Part shown: in pieces, positions 8,801 to 16,710 of the stretch
Layout: each line of letters begins with the position of its first letter
How positions within the stretch are numbered: the stretch's first letter is position 1
From: Pseudomonas hamedanensis
Lineage (GTDB): Bacteria > Pseudomonadota > Gammaproteobacteria > Pseudomonadales > Pseudomonadaceae
DNA: 64,000 nt
Assembly: GCF_014268595.2 (NCBI RefSeq)
Contig: NZ_CP077091.1
Location: forward strand, 5,252,001-5,316,000
Direction: 5' to 3'
Program-made: the position numbers and the translations under genes
Notes under the pieces: model-generated
The model's database searches: none
The model's input: the letters and a program-made list of their open reading frames with translations, nothing else
Told to the model about the DNA's origin: nothing

Positions 8801-10372
8801 CCAGACGAACAGCAATGGTGGCGCGACGCTCATGACCCGGCGCAGCAATCGTTTTATCTGAGCGAAATGCTTGCCCAATTTATTGACCTGATCGATCCGC
8901 AGCAGTGGCGGCTGGGCTTACCTTACCTGCAACGCGGTAACGCCCTGGTCTTGCCCAAGGGAACACTGCCGATCGGTCTCAGTGCCGGGCAGGTGTCGTA
9001 TGAGCAGTTGAAGCTTCATCAGGATTCGCCGCACTGGCGTACCGAGCGCGTTCTGACGACTCAGTCCGTGCAGCGCTATGTAAAAAAGGACGGCACACCA
9101 TTGGACGATGGCGTTGCCGAGTTCGAAGCCCTGCGCGGACGGCTGGAACTGGCGCAACTGGACAACGTCGCGCTGGCGGCGTACGGCGACCTGCCGGAGC
9201 CGTTCAACATCCATACCGAATTGATCAAAATCGGCTATACGCCGATGGCGTTTCTGTTTGAACCCACCGCCCCACCCGGTGCCGATCCAGCGCTGTATTC
9301 GGCGCATTTCGGCTTCGCCGAATACGCTGGCCTCGACGGCTTTTACAAGGTCCTGCGCTACCGCGAAACCCTCAGCCACGGTTTCACCTGCGCCACATAC
9401 GACGCCCACGGGCTGGCAATCGTCCGTGTCGAGTTGCCCGATGGCTGCACGACACACATCGCCTATGACTACCACGCCCTGCAACCGTCGCGCATCACTG
9501 ACCCCAACGACAATATCGAAGAAGCCCTTTACGCGCCTTCCGGGCAGCCTCTGGCGACCAGTTTTCATGGCACTGAAAACACCATCGCCGCTGGATTCAA
9601 GCCGCTGGATGAATATGTTCCCCCGCAAGATCACCGACCCGACCCGGCCATTGCCGATCCGGTAGCGGCCGTGCAATACGCCGCGAGCGCCCTGCGCCGC
9701 GATTTGTTCAGCTGGATGGGACAGATTGCCGCCCCTGCCGATACGCTCGCCCAATGGGCCGTTGACGGCTATCTGCTGCCCAGCGGACATATTCGCGCCA
9801 GTGCCCGCCAGCGGCTTACACGGCGCGCCACCCTGGCGCCGGCTGAACAACAATTACTGGCGGCAATCGAAGCGGCTCATCGCGAGCCCGTGCATAGCGT
9901 GGTGCTCAGTGCCGACCGCGATTACTACGACGAGACGCCCGCACAGTTCCAGATCATCAAGGCGTGCGTGGATGGCTTTGGCCGGGCGCTGCAGACCCAG
10001 CAACGGGTCGATCCGGGCATGGCGTACAAGGTGGTGGAGGGTTCGCTGGTCATTGAGGATGGCAAGTATGTCGAGGTGTATGCCGATCCGCGCTGGCGCA
10101 TCAGCGCATGGGTTGAATACAACAACAAGGCTTTGCCGATTCGTCAGTACCGCGCATTTCATGCCAATGCGCATGGTTACATCAATGACCATTCCATGCG
10201 TGAACTCGGTTATTTCGATCAGCTGTTCTATGACGCCCTGGGCCGGCTGATCAAAGTGATCAACGCCAAGGGCGACTATGCCCTCGATCACCACCATCCC
10301 TGGTACAAGACCCACCTCGACTTTAACGACACCGCCTCGCCACCTGATAGAGCGAAGGCGCAAGCATCATGA
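5873..10372 (+). CDS. Insecticidal toxin complex subunit TcB (TcaC/TcdB-like)
   Basis: The protein has 1499 residues, matching TcB subunits (about 1480). It starts with the SpvB/TcaC N-terminal domain (residues ~10-330, including GAAAFELPIPLTSGWGLAP). VCBS/FG-GAP-like repeats follow (LIDMTGSGRLDLL, LADLDGSGAPALI, FADLQGLGCASLI; ~400-700), then the TcdB middle domains and a Rhs-like C-terminal part. In known Tc toxins TcB and TcC form a hollow shell holding the cleaved effector, which docks on a TcA pentamer that injects it. The gene overlaps the next by ATGA. No signal peptide is seen. No TcA gene lies in the window. The ribosome-binding site is poor (GGAC). Confidence 0.9.
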   Translation: MAEPELSIVTPSIAKSSSITTVGRSWGAVGPTGAAAFELPIPLTSGWGLAPTLSLSYSSQTGNGPFGVGWGLGLSQISRRTNKGVPRYTEHDEIIGHDGEVWMPELEADGSLKWRVESTYNGEYIGLHRVVRYWPRVESDFALREFWQRQSREAAPPTFWLIHGADGSLHVYGKTAASRREDPDDPQRIASWLLCESMNAHGQHICFLYKADEEEPDPIHDYRAQRYLERVCYGNFTASAQLFAWTVATPGDLAWQFQLVFDYGERTTSLTETPPFDADISGSWSLRPDPFSTYGQGFEIGTRRLCRQVLMFHQNPANLGAKPLLARRLLLEYHTPQNVTQWAYSQIGAAHYQAFDANGKVEHTPPVEFDYSTFEINKTPQRLLDADHQPGVEDGGFYQCVDLYGEGIPGFLCRYDQAWYYREPMRSEPDTDQISYGPWALLDKIPVADRGRASAQLIDMTGSGRLDLLISQPGSSGFHALTPEREFERFVLFNKFPLEYSHALLTQGDFGGDGLISLALIGTHAVRLYRNEREQGFAAAQEVFHQHDRLPLLSNSRTELVVLGNLLGSDMPELCRIRHDEIRCWPNLGHGRFGEGQTISALPFAYEQFDSSRVRLADLDGSGAPALIYLKSDVFEIYLNRGGNGLEQIPVSVPWPEGVRYDSLCQVSFADLQGLGCASLILTVTHVHPQHWRYDFVAAKPYLLTASNNNMGCSASVVYRSSAQEWLDEKYDLLKLGRAPASYLPFPVALVKKQQQLDEITGNCLTQLFTWREGVYDSREREFRGFGQLQQVDSESATGDDDIGFSQPARVCTWFHTGQAMDRPRDDYFNDDKDAIALGPTLFSLTPPHENDFDDPLPPHDGDTQYQIARALVGSVTRIETYADNDVAEPGVATLFSVEERRYLVREVRPQGQYAAAVLLPLLVESINYQYDRVIDDPLCRHETNMRWNAFGSLIHALTVSYARRLTKDRPPPFTDPDEQQWWRDAHDPAQQSFYLSEMLAQFIDLIDPQQWRLGLPYLQRGNALVLPKGTLPIGLSAGQVSYEQLKLHQDSPHWRTERVLTTQSVQRYVKKDGTPLDDGVAEFEALRGRLELAQLDNVALAAYGDLPEPFNIHTELIKIGYTPMAFLFEPTAPPGADPALYSAHFGFAEYAGLDGFYKVLRYRETLSHGFTCATYDAHGLAIVRVELPDGCTTHIAYDYHALQPSRITDPNDNIEEALYAPSGQPLATSFHGTENTIAAGFKPLDEYVPPQDHRPDPAIADPVAAVQYAASALRRDLFSWMGQIAAPADTLAQWAVDGYLLPSGHIRASARQRLTRRATLAPAEQQLLAAIEAAHREPVHSVVLSADRDYYDETPAQFQIIKACVDGFGRALQTQQRVDPGMAYKVVEGSLVIEDGKYVEVYADPRWRISAWVEYNNKALPIRQYRAFHANAHGYINDHSMRELGYFDQLFYDALGRLIKVINAKGDYALDHHHPWYKTHLDFNDTASPPDRAKAQAS

Positions 10373-13131
10373 ACACCCGCGAGCATTGGCACACGCCAAC
10401 ACTTTCGGTGAGCGACGGCCGTGGCCTGCCCGTGCGCCAGATTGGCTATCTGCGCACGGCCAGCGAGATCGAATCACGGGTCAACCGTCAGCAACACGAT
10501 CTGGCTGGACGACTCGTATCGCAGTGGGATCCGCGCCTGCCCGAGCCCTGCCTGACTACGATTTATGGCCTGGATGGCGCCGTACTCAAATCCACCAGCG
10601 TCGACGCCGGATGGCGTCTGAATCTGCCGGGGCTGGCGGGCGAGCCGCTGCGGCGCTGGGACGCGCGTGGCAATCAGTGGCGCACGACCTTCGACGAGCA
10701 GTTGCGTGTGGTGGCGGTCGAGGAGAACGGTGAAGCCGACGTCGAGGTGTTTGCCTACGCCGATGCCCAGGCCGACGCCGGGCACAACCTGCGCGGCCAG
10801 TTGCTGGAGCAGCAAGACCGCTCCGGTACCCTGCGCACCGACAGCTTCGCCCTGACCGGTCAGCCACTGCGCGAAACCCGCACCTTTGGCGATGGCGAGG
10901 CGTTCACCAGCCATTGGGTGTTAAGCCCGCTGGGCGCCGTGCTGGAACAGACCGATGCCGGCCAACACCGCCAGCAATCGCGCTACGGGCTGGCCGGGCA
11001 GCTCAAGCAAGTGCATCTGCTGATCAACGGAGAGTCAGACTGGCAATCCGTGCTGCTCGATGCCCACTACAACGCCGCCGACCAGATCATCGAGCAACAG
11101 GCCGGCAACGGTGTGCGCAGCCTATGGTCTTACGATCCGGCCGATGGGCGTCTGCACACCCAGTCCAGCCGTAAAGACGCCGGGACGGTGCTGCAAAACC
11201 TTGAGTATTTCTACGACCGCGTCGGCAACATCACCCGCATCGAAGACCACGCTTTCCAGCCGAGCTGGTTTGCCAACCAGCGGGTCGATGGCCATCGCAA
11301 CTTTGTCTATGACTCGCTGTACCGCCTGATCCATGCCAGCGGTTACGACGATGGCCCGCTCTCGGACATCCCCGGCCTGCCACAACCGACTGACCCCAAC
11401 AACCGCCTCAATTACACCCAGACCTACGCCTACGACGCGGGCGGCAACCTGGAAAAACTGGTGCACGTACGGGACGGCGCCAGTCACACCGTGCAGATGT
11501 GCATTGACCCCACCAGCAACCGCGCCGTGCGCTGCAAACCCGACGATCCGCCGCCGGACTTCGTCAAACTGTTCGACCGCCATGGCAACCAGCAGAACGT
11601 ACAGGCCGGTCAACCGCTGACCTGGAACGTCCGCGACGAAGTACAAGTCATCACGCTGGTCGACCGCGGCGGTCGCGACGACGCCGAGCGCTATGAATAC
11701 AGCCAGGGCGTGCGGGTGTTCAAACGCCACGAAACCTTCACCGCCAGCGCTGAACATGTCCATCAGGTGCGCTACCTGCCGGGCCTGGAAATTCGCAGCA
11801 AGGACAACGGCGAAGAACTGCACGTCATCAGCGTGGGCAATGCGCGCTGCCTGCATTGGGCTAAGAATCTGCCAAGGGAAATCGCCAACGACCAGCTGCG
11901 CTTCAGCCTTGAGGATCATCTGGGTTCCTGTGCGATGGAGCTGGATCAGAACGCCCGGATCATCAGCCACGAAGGCTACTACCCGTTCGGCGCTACCGCG
12001 TGGCTGACGGCCGAGTCGGCCATTGAAGTCAGTTACAGGTTCGTCCGTTATTCGGGCAAGGAGACAGACGTCAGCGGGCTGATTCACTACGGCGCACGCT
12101 ATTACGCGCCTTGGTTGCAGCGCTGGATCAGTCCAGATTCGGCGGGGGACGTGGACGGGCTGAATCTGTATGGGTTTGTGGGCAACAATCCCATGCGCTT
12201 TACCGACCCCGATGGCAATTCGCGGGCCGAGTTCGTGATCATGCTGTATTCGCAGTTCGCTTCAGCCGTTCACGACAACTCCGAACTGCTCCTGGGGCAA
12301 CTGCACGACATCATCCATCAGAAAAACATCGCGGCCAATCTGGCGCTGAATCTGTTGGGGGAAACTTTAAGCGGTATAGCCGCCTACGAAGGCGGGGGGC
12401 AGGGAACCAATCAATTCAATGCCATGGTTCCCTCGCTGGCAGACGTGCAGGCTTTTGTGAGCCCGGGAGGATTGATCGGGGGCAACATTGGTGGTGACCT
12501 TGCCGGTGCAATGGCGGATCCGGTGGTGAAGAGCGTTGGCCCGCGTTTCGGCCCATTAATTCCACAAACCTCACAGATGTCTGTCAGCGCGATTGATAAA
12601 AGTCTGGGAGTCGAAGACCCCGTCAAGGAAATCACCTCCTGGCGAGACTTCAAGGACGAGGTAATGCACCCGGCGCTCAACGCAGTACTCAATCCGGTTT
12701 TTCTTATGAACAGGGTCGTGGCCTCAGTCATCGGGATCATTCCCGGCGCGCTCAATATGGGCGCTCGCGCTCAGGAAGCCGAAGACATAAAAAACCGCCT
12801 GGACCCGGCGAAAATTCAGAAAATCGAAAAAATGCTCGATGGCTGGAAAGCCGCCGTCGAGCAACGTTCCACCTGGGCCGAGAACGCTTTCGATGCGCTG
12901 GGCAGTGATGTCGTCGCTCCAGCCAGCGTGCTGCCCAACGTCAACGGCACCACCTCCAGTGAAACCCTGGCCCCCATCAGCCGTTCGGCACTGCGCCAGA
13001 AAAGCCAGGCAATACTGGCGAACATTGCCAGGGCACAGGCTGGGCTGGGCGCGTACAAAGAGATGGGAACCACTGACAATCAGTTTTTGCTCAAGCAAAG
13101 ACACGCAGCCGCCAGGAAAAAGGCCGCCTGA
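10369..13131 (+). CDS. Tc toxin subunit TcC (TccC-like Rhs protein) with unknown C-terminal effector
   Basis: The protein has 920 residues. It carries YD/Rhs repeats from about residue 30, then the Rhs-associated core (~520-615) with YGARYYAPWLQRWISPD, DGLNLYGFVGNNP and the DPDG end. In the family this core self-cleaves, freeing the C-terminal part inside the TcB-TcC shell. From ~616 to 920 the sequence is outside the core and matches no toxin class I know: no ADP-ribosyltransferase, deamidase or nuclease motif. It contains a glycine-rich hydrophobic stretch (~697-720), a hydrophobic stretch (~777-800) and a basic tail ending AARKKAA. It is translationally coupled to the TcB gene by a 4-base overlap. 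Confidence 0.88.
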   Translation: MNTREHWHTPTLSVSDGRGLPVRQIGYLRTASEIESRVNRQQHDLAGRLVSQWDPRLPEPCLTTIYGLDGAVLKSTSVDAGWRLNLPGLAGEPLRRWDARGNQWRTTFDEQLRVVAVEENGEADVEVFAYADAQADAGHNLRGQLLEQQDRSGTLRTDSFALTGQPLRETRTFGDGEAFTSHWVLSPLGAVLEQTDAGQHRQQSRYGLAGQLKQVHLLINGESDWQSVLLDAHYNAADQIIEQQAGNGVRSLWSYDPADGRLHTQSSRKDAGTVLQNLEYFYDRVGNITRIEDHAFQPSWFANQRVDGHRNFVYDSLYRLIHASGYDDGPLSDIPGLPQPTDPNNRLNYTQTYAYDAGGNLEKLVHVRDGASHTVQMCIDPTSNRAVRCKPDDPPPDFVKLFDRHGNQQNVQAGQPLTWNVRDEVQVITLVDRGGRDDAERYEYSQGVRVFKRHETFTASAEHVHQVRYLPGLEIRSKDNGEELHVISVGNARCLHWAKNLPREIANDQLRFSLEDHLGSCAMELDQNARIISHEGYYPFGATAWLTAESAIEVSYRFVRYSGKETDVSGLIHYGARYYAPWLQRWISPDSAGDVDGLNLYGFVGNNPMRFTDPDGNSRAEFVIMLYSQFASAVHDNSELLLGQLHDIIHQKNIAANLALNLLGETLSGIAAYEGGGQGTNQFNAMVPSLADVQAFVSPGGLIGGNIGGDLAGAMADPVVKSVGPRFGPLIPQTSQMSVSAIDKSLGVEDPVKEITSWRDFKDEVMHPALNAVLNPVFLMNRVVASVIGIIPGALNMGARAQEAEDIKNRLDPAKIQKIEKMLDGWKAAVEQRSTWAENAFDALGSDVVAPASVLPNVNGTTSSETLAPISRSALRQKSQAILANIARAQAGLGAYKEMGTTDNQFLLKQRHAAARKKAA

Positions 13132-13153
13132 ACATGACCAAAGATCAGGGGCG

Positions 13154-13255
13154 ATGAGTCAGTCAGGGCACTGGCACACGCCAACACTTGCGGTGAGCGA
13201 CGGCCGTGGCCTGTCCGTGCGCCCGATTACCTGCCAAGCCGGTTTTTGCGGGTGA
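13154..13255 (+). pseudogene. Remnant of the 5' end of a second tccC-like gene
   Basis: A 33-codon frame reads MSQSGHWHTPTLAVSDGRGL and then diverges and stops. The same phrase opens the intact TcC (HWHTPTLSVSDGRGLPVRQI). On the DNA, 13166-13228 matches 10381-10443 at about 58 of 63 positions by my count. It begins 22 bases after the intact tccC stop. It is best read as what is left of a former second TcC gene or effector cassette, and is unlikely to make a working protein. Confidence 0.75.
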
Positions 13256-13316
13256 CGACAACCCTGCCGAGCGACATGCTATCGTGCCCGCCCGACCTGC
13301 CATCCGTTTGCCCAGC

Positions 13317-15077
13317 ATGCTGCCGACTTCCCGTTTCCTGCGTCTGTCGTTGTATACCCTGCTGATCATTGCCGGTGCCGCGCTCGCCGCGACATTGGCC
13401 ATCCGCCACGCCGAACGTCAGGCGCTGGAAGAGGATGCCGCGCGCGCCAGCCAGCAACTGGCGCTCTATGCCAACTCGCTGCACACCCTGATCGACCGCT
13501 ATCGCGCCCTGCCCGCCGTGCTGGCGCTCGACCCGCAATTACGCGCGGCGCTGGCTGGCACGGTCGACGCCGAGGAGCAGGCGGCGTTGAACCTCAAGCT
13601 GGAAAAGATCAACGGCGCGGCGCAGTCCTCGACGCTTGAGCTGCTCGATCACACCGGTCTGGCCGTGGCCGCGAGCAACTGGCGCCTGCCCAGCAGTTAC
13701 GTCGGTCACAACTACGGCTTTCGGCCTTATTTCAGGCAGACCCGCACCCAGGGCAGCGGGCGGTTTTATGCCGTCGGCGTGACCAGTGGCATTCCCGGGT
13801 ATTTTCTGTCCAGCGCCGTGCTCGGCGACAACGATGCGTTTCTCGGGGCGATGGTGGTCAAGCTGGAATTCCCCGAGCTGGAACGTGAGTGGAGCCAGGG
13901 TAGCGACACCCTGCTGGTCAGCGATGCCCGCGGCATCATCTTCATCGCCAACCAGCCGGGTTGGCGCTATCGCGCGTTACGCCCGCTGGACGCCGATGAC
14001 CTGGCCGAGATCAAGGCGACCCGGCAGTACGACAAACAATCGCTGGTGCCGTTGACGCATCTGTCGCTGCGCCGCTTCGATGACAACAGCGATCTGCGTC
14101 GGGTCGAAGGGCCACAGGGCACCGCGGATTATCTGTGGGAATCACTGCCGCTGGCGGCGGAAGGCTGGACCTTGCACCTGCTGCGGCGCCCGCAAGTGGC
14201 CTTCGAAGACCAGCGCAATGCCGGGCTCGCCGCCGCCGGGGTGTGGCTGGCGCTGGTGTTTCTGTTGCTGTTTCTCAGCCAGCGCTGGCGCCTGGCAAAA
14301 ATCCGTCAGCGCAACCGCGAAGAACTGGAGCGCCTGGTAGAAGAACGCACCCGCGACCTGCGCACCGCCCAGGAGGGTCTGGTGCAGTCGGCCAAACTTG
14401 CCGCATTGGGGCAAATGTCGGCGGCACTGGCCCATGAAATCAATCAACCGCTGACCGCTCAGCGCATGCAATTGGCAACCTTGCGCCTGCTACTTGAACA
14501 TGGCCGCGTCGATGACGCGTACAAGGCGCTCAAACCGGTGGACGATATGCTCACGCGCATGGCCGCGCTCACCGGCCACCTCAAGACCTTCGCCCGCAAA
14601 AGCCCGAGCGGCTTGCGCGAACGGCTGGATCTGGCGACAGTGGTCGATCAGTCGCTACAGTTGCTCGATGCGCGGTTGCGTGATGAGCAGGTCAGTCTGG
14701 TCCTGCACCTGGCGCGCCCGGCGTGGATGCGCGGTGATGCGATTCGTCTCGAACAAGTGCTGATCAATCTGCTGCGCAATGCGCTGGATGCGATGCAGGG
14801 CAAAGTCTGCAAACGTCTGGAAATTCGTCTGGAAGCCGACGAGCAACTGTGGCGCCTCAGCGTTATGGATAACGGCGGCGGCATCGCCGACGAGCACCTG
14901 AATCAGGTGTTCGACCCGTTCTTCACGACCAAACCGGTGGGCGACGGTCTGGGCCTGGGGCTGGCGGTATCCTTTGCCATCGTGCATGAATCCGGCGGCC
15001 GCCTGAGCGCCGAGAATGGCGACGGCGGCGCGGTGTTCACGCTGACCTTGCCGATCGATCTGGAGGGGCCTGTCTGA
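13317..15077 (+). CDS. dctB: Sensor histidine kinase, DctB/MifS-like
   Basis: The protein has 586 residues. A membrane segment (~8-30), a large periplasmic Cache-type sensor region (~35-285) and a second membrane segment (~300-320) precede a coiled coil. The kinase core has the phospho-acceptor H373 in LAHEINQPLT, an N box (LLRNALDAM) and G boxes (DNGGGIAD, GLGLGLAVS). DctB-type kinases sense C4-dicarboxylates or 2-oxoglutarate and phosphorylate a sigma-54 activator. The stop codon shares a base with the next gene's start (TGATG). The nearby permease makes MifS of P. aeruginosa an equally good model. The start is chosen just before the first membrane segment; its ribosome-binding site is weak. 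Confidence 0.82.
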   Translation: MLPTSRFLRLSLYTLLIIAGAALAATLAIRHAERQALEEDAARASQQLALYANSLHTLIDRYRALPAVLALDPQLRAALAGTVDAEEQAALNLKLEKINGAAQSSTLELLDHTGLAVAASNWRLPSSYVGHNYGFRPYFRQTRTQGSGRFYAVGVTSGIPGYFLSSAVLGDNDAFLGAMVVKLEFPELEREWSQGSDTLLVSDARGIIFIANQPGWRYRALRPLDADDLAEIKATRQYDKQSLVPLTHLSLRRFDDNSDLRRVEGPQGTADYLWESLPLAAEGWTLHLLRRPQVAFEDQRNAGLAAAGVWLALVFLLLFLSQRWRLAKIRQRNREELERLVEERTRDLRTAQEGLVQSAKLAALGQMSAALAHEINQPLTAQRMQLATLRLLLEHGRVDDAYKALKPVDDMLTRMAALTGHLKTFARKSPSGLRERLDLATVVDQSLQLLDARLRDEQVSLVLHLARPAWMRGDAIRLEQVLINLLRNALDAMQGKVCKRLEIRLEADEQLWRLSVMDNGGGIADEHLNQVFDPFFTTKPVGDGLGLGLAVSFAIVHESGGRLSAENGDGGAVFTLTLPIDLEGPV

Positions 15078-16408
15078 TGCTCAATTCGGTAATGGTGGTC
15101 GACGACGAAAGCAGCATTCGCAGCGCTGTCGAACAGTGGCTGAGCCTGTCGGGGTTCGCGGTGCAACTGTTCAGCCGCGCCGAAGAATGCCTCGCCGCCC
15201 TGCCCGCGCACTTTCCCGGCGTCATCCTCAGCGATGTGCGCATGCCCGGCATGGGTGGCCTGGAATTGCTCGCCCAGGTGCAGCGACGCGATGCCGACCT
15301 GCCGCTGATCCTGCTCACCGGCCACGGCGATGTGCCAATGGCGGTCGCTGCCATGCGTGACGGTGCCTACGACTTTCTGGAAAAACCGTTCAGCCCGGAA
15401 ACCTTGCTCGGCAGCTTGCGTCGGGCGTTGGAGAAACGCCGACTGGTCCTGGAAAACCGCGCCCTGCACGAACAGGCCGACAACCGCGCCCGACTCGATG
15501 CGACATTGCTCGGTGTGTCCCGGGGTATGCAGACTTTGCGCCGGCAAGTGCTGGATCTGGCGGCGCTGCCCGTCAACGTGCTGATCCGTGGCGAAACCGG
15601 CAGCGGCAAGGAACTGGTTGCGCGTTGCCTGCATGATTTCGGTCCGCGCGCCGACAAACCCTTCGTGGCCCTGAACTGCGCGGCGATCCCGGAACAACTG
15701 TTTGAAGCCGAGTTGTTCGGCCACGAAAGCGGCGCGTTTACCGGCGCCTCGGGCAAGCGCATCGGCAAGCTGGAATACGCTGATGGCGGCACCTTGTTTC
15801 TCGATGAGATCGAAAGCATGCCGCTGGCCCAACAGGTGAAACTGCTGCGCGTCCTCCAGGAACAGAAGCTTGAGCGACTGGGGTCGAACCAGAGTATCCG
15901 CGTCGACCTGCGCATCGTCGCGGCAACCAAGCCCGACCTGCTCGACGAAGCGCGGGCCGGACGCTTTCGCGAAGACCTGGCGTATCGCCTGAATGTCGCC
16001 GAACTGCGTCTGCCGCCGCTGCGCGACCGTCGCGAAGACATTCCCCTGTTGTTCGAAAACTTCGCCCAGAGCGCCGCTCAACGTCTGGGGCGGACATTCC
16101 CGCCGCTGACCGGAGCGCAACTGAGTCATCTGCTCAGCCATGACTGGCCAGGCAACGTGCGCGAACTGGCGAACGTTGCCGAGCGTCAGGTGCTGGGCCT
16201 GGACGAGCCGGCACCGGGAATCGATCCGGGGCAATCGCTGGCGGCGCAGCAGGAGGCGTTTGAAGCGCAGTGCCTGCGTTCGGCGCTCACTCGGCATAAA
16301 GGTGATGTAAAAGCGGTACTTGAAGAGCTGCAACTGCCGCGCCGGACCTTCAATGAAAAGATGCAGCGGCATGGGTTGAGTCGGGAGATGTTTGTTCCTG
16401 ACAGTTGA
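15077..16408 (+). CDS. dctD: Sigma-54-dependent response regulator, DctD/MifR-like
   Basis: The protein has 443 residues. A receiver domain (1-120) has D53 in SDVRMPG and the acidic pair DD at 9-10. An AAA+ domain has Walker A GETGSGKE (~172-179), the sigma-54 contact loop GAFTGA (~219-224), Walker B GGTLFLDE and an arginine-finger region. A Fis-type helix-turn-helix closes the C-terminus. When phosphorylated by the kinase encoded just upstream it should drive transcription from -24/-12 promoters; a good one lies in front of the permease gene that follows. The pair is translationally coupled. Confidence 0.88.
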   Translation: MLNSVMVVDDESSIRSAVEQWLSLSGFAVQLFSRAEECLAALPAHFPGVILSDVRMPGMGGLELLAQVQRRDADLPLILLTGHGDVPMAVAAMRDGAYDFLEKPFSPETLLGSLRRALEKRRLVLENRALHEQADNRARLDATLLGVSRGMQTLRRQVLDLAALPVNVLIRGETGSGKELVARCLHDFGPRADKPFVALNCAAIPEQLFEAELFGHESGAFTGASGKRIGKLEYADGGTLFLDEIESMPLAQQVKLLRVLQEQKLERLGSNQSIRVDLRIVAATKPDLLDEARAGRFREDLAYRLNVAELRLPPLRDRREDIPLLFENFAQSAAQRLGRTFPPLTGAQLSHLLSHDWPGNVRELANVAERQVLGLDEPAPGIDPGQSLAAQQEAFEAQCLRSALTRHKGDVKAVLEELQLPRRTFNEKMQRHGLSREMFVPDS

Positions 16409-16432
16409 GCTTGGCGGTGACTGGACAGGCCC

Positions 16433-16508
16433 TTTCGCGAGCAAGCTCGCTCCCACAGGGGATTTGTGCCGGTCACAGATCCAATGTGGGAGCGAGCTTG
16501 CTCGCGAA
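16433..16508. repeat. REP-type inverted repeat (GGGAGCGAGCTTGCTCGCG family)
   Basis: Two facing arms (TTCGCGAGCAAGCTCGCTCC and its complement) lie just after the response-regulator gene and before the permease promoter. Confidence 0.85.
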
Positions 16509-16542
16509 GAGGGAAGCCGGCTCAGCACAATGCTCAGCCCGA

Positions 16543-16590
16543 TGAGCAATTTCCCGCTCACCCTGAGCTCTCAGTAAGCGGATTTCCGCT
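16543..16590. promoter_or_regulatory. Two dyads upstream of the sigma-54 promoter (likely activator sites)
   Basis: TGAGCAATTTCCCGCTCA (16543-16560) has perfect TGAGC/GCTCA arms. AGCGGATTTCCGCT (16577-16590) has perfect 6-base arms and sits in a similar 18-base context. The centres are about 32 bases apart, and the sites lie about 45-105 bases before the -24 element, where sigma-54 activators usually bind. I infer binding by the DctD/MifR-like regulator encoded next door. Confidence 0.55.
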
Positions 16591-16632
16591 CAATTGATCC
16601 GGCCGCCCCCTCTAAACCGGCCCCCTGCCCAT

Positions 16633-16648
16633 TGGCACAGCTCCTGCT
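16633..16648 (+). promoter_or_regulatory. Sigma-54 (-24/-12) promoter of the dicarboxylate permease gene
   Basis: TGGCACAGCTCCTGCT has the invariant GG and GC separated by 10 bases and a full TGGCAC -24 element. It lies about 60 bases before the permease start codon, directly after a sigma-54 activator gene. Confidence 0.75.
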
Positions 16649-16683
16649 ATAGCTCCGGCAGGCTGCGTTTCGACGCGCTCCAC

Positions 16684-16691
16684 AAAAACAA
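16684..16691 (+). promoter_or_regulatory. Crc/Hfq-type A-rich motif in the permease leader
   Basis: AAAAACAA fits the AANAANAA catabolite-activity motif bound by Hfq-Crc and lies 20 bases before the start codon, just upstream of the AAGGA ribosome-binding site. This predicts translational repression when preferred carbon sources are present. Confidence 0.45.
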
Positions 16692-16710
16692 TTAAATGAA
16701 GGATCCTTCA

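Noticed and set aside
5873..13131. Type VI secretion Rhs toxin with immunity gene
   Set aside because: The SpvB/TcdB-domain partner upstream and the TccC opening define a Tc toxin; no PAAR or VgrG domain and no immunity gene follow.
13132..13316. Immunity gene after the toxin
   Set aside because: The gap holds only the tccC remnant; the next gene is a sensor kinase.
14903..16561. 552-codon frame antisense to the response regulator
   Set aside because: The sense strand has receiver, Walker and GAFTGA motifs; the antisense frame has none.
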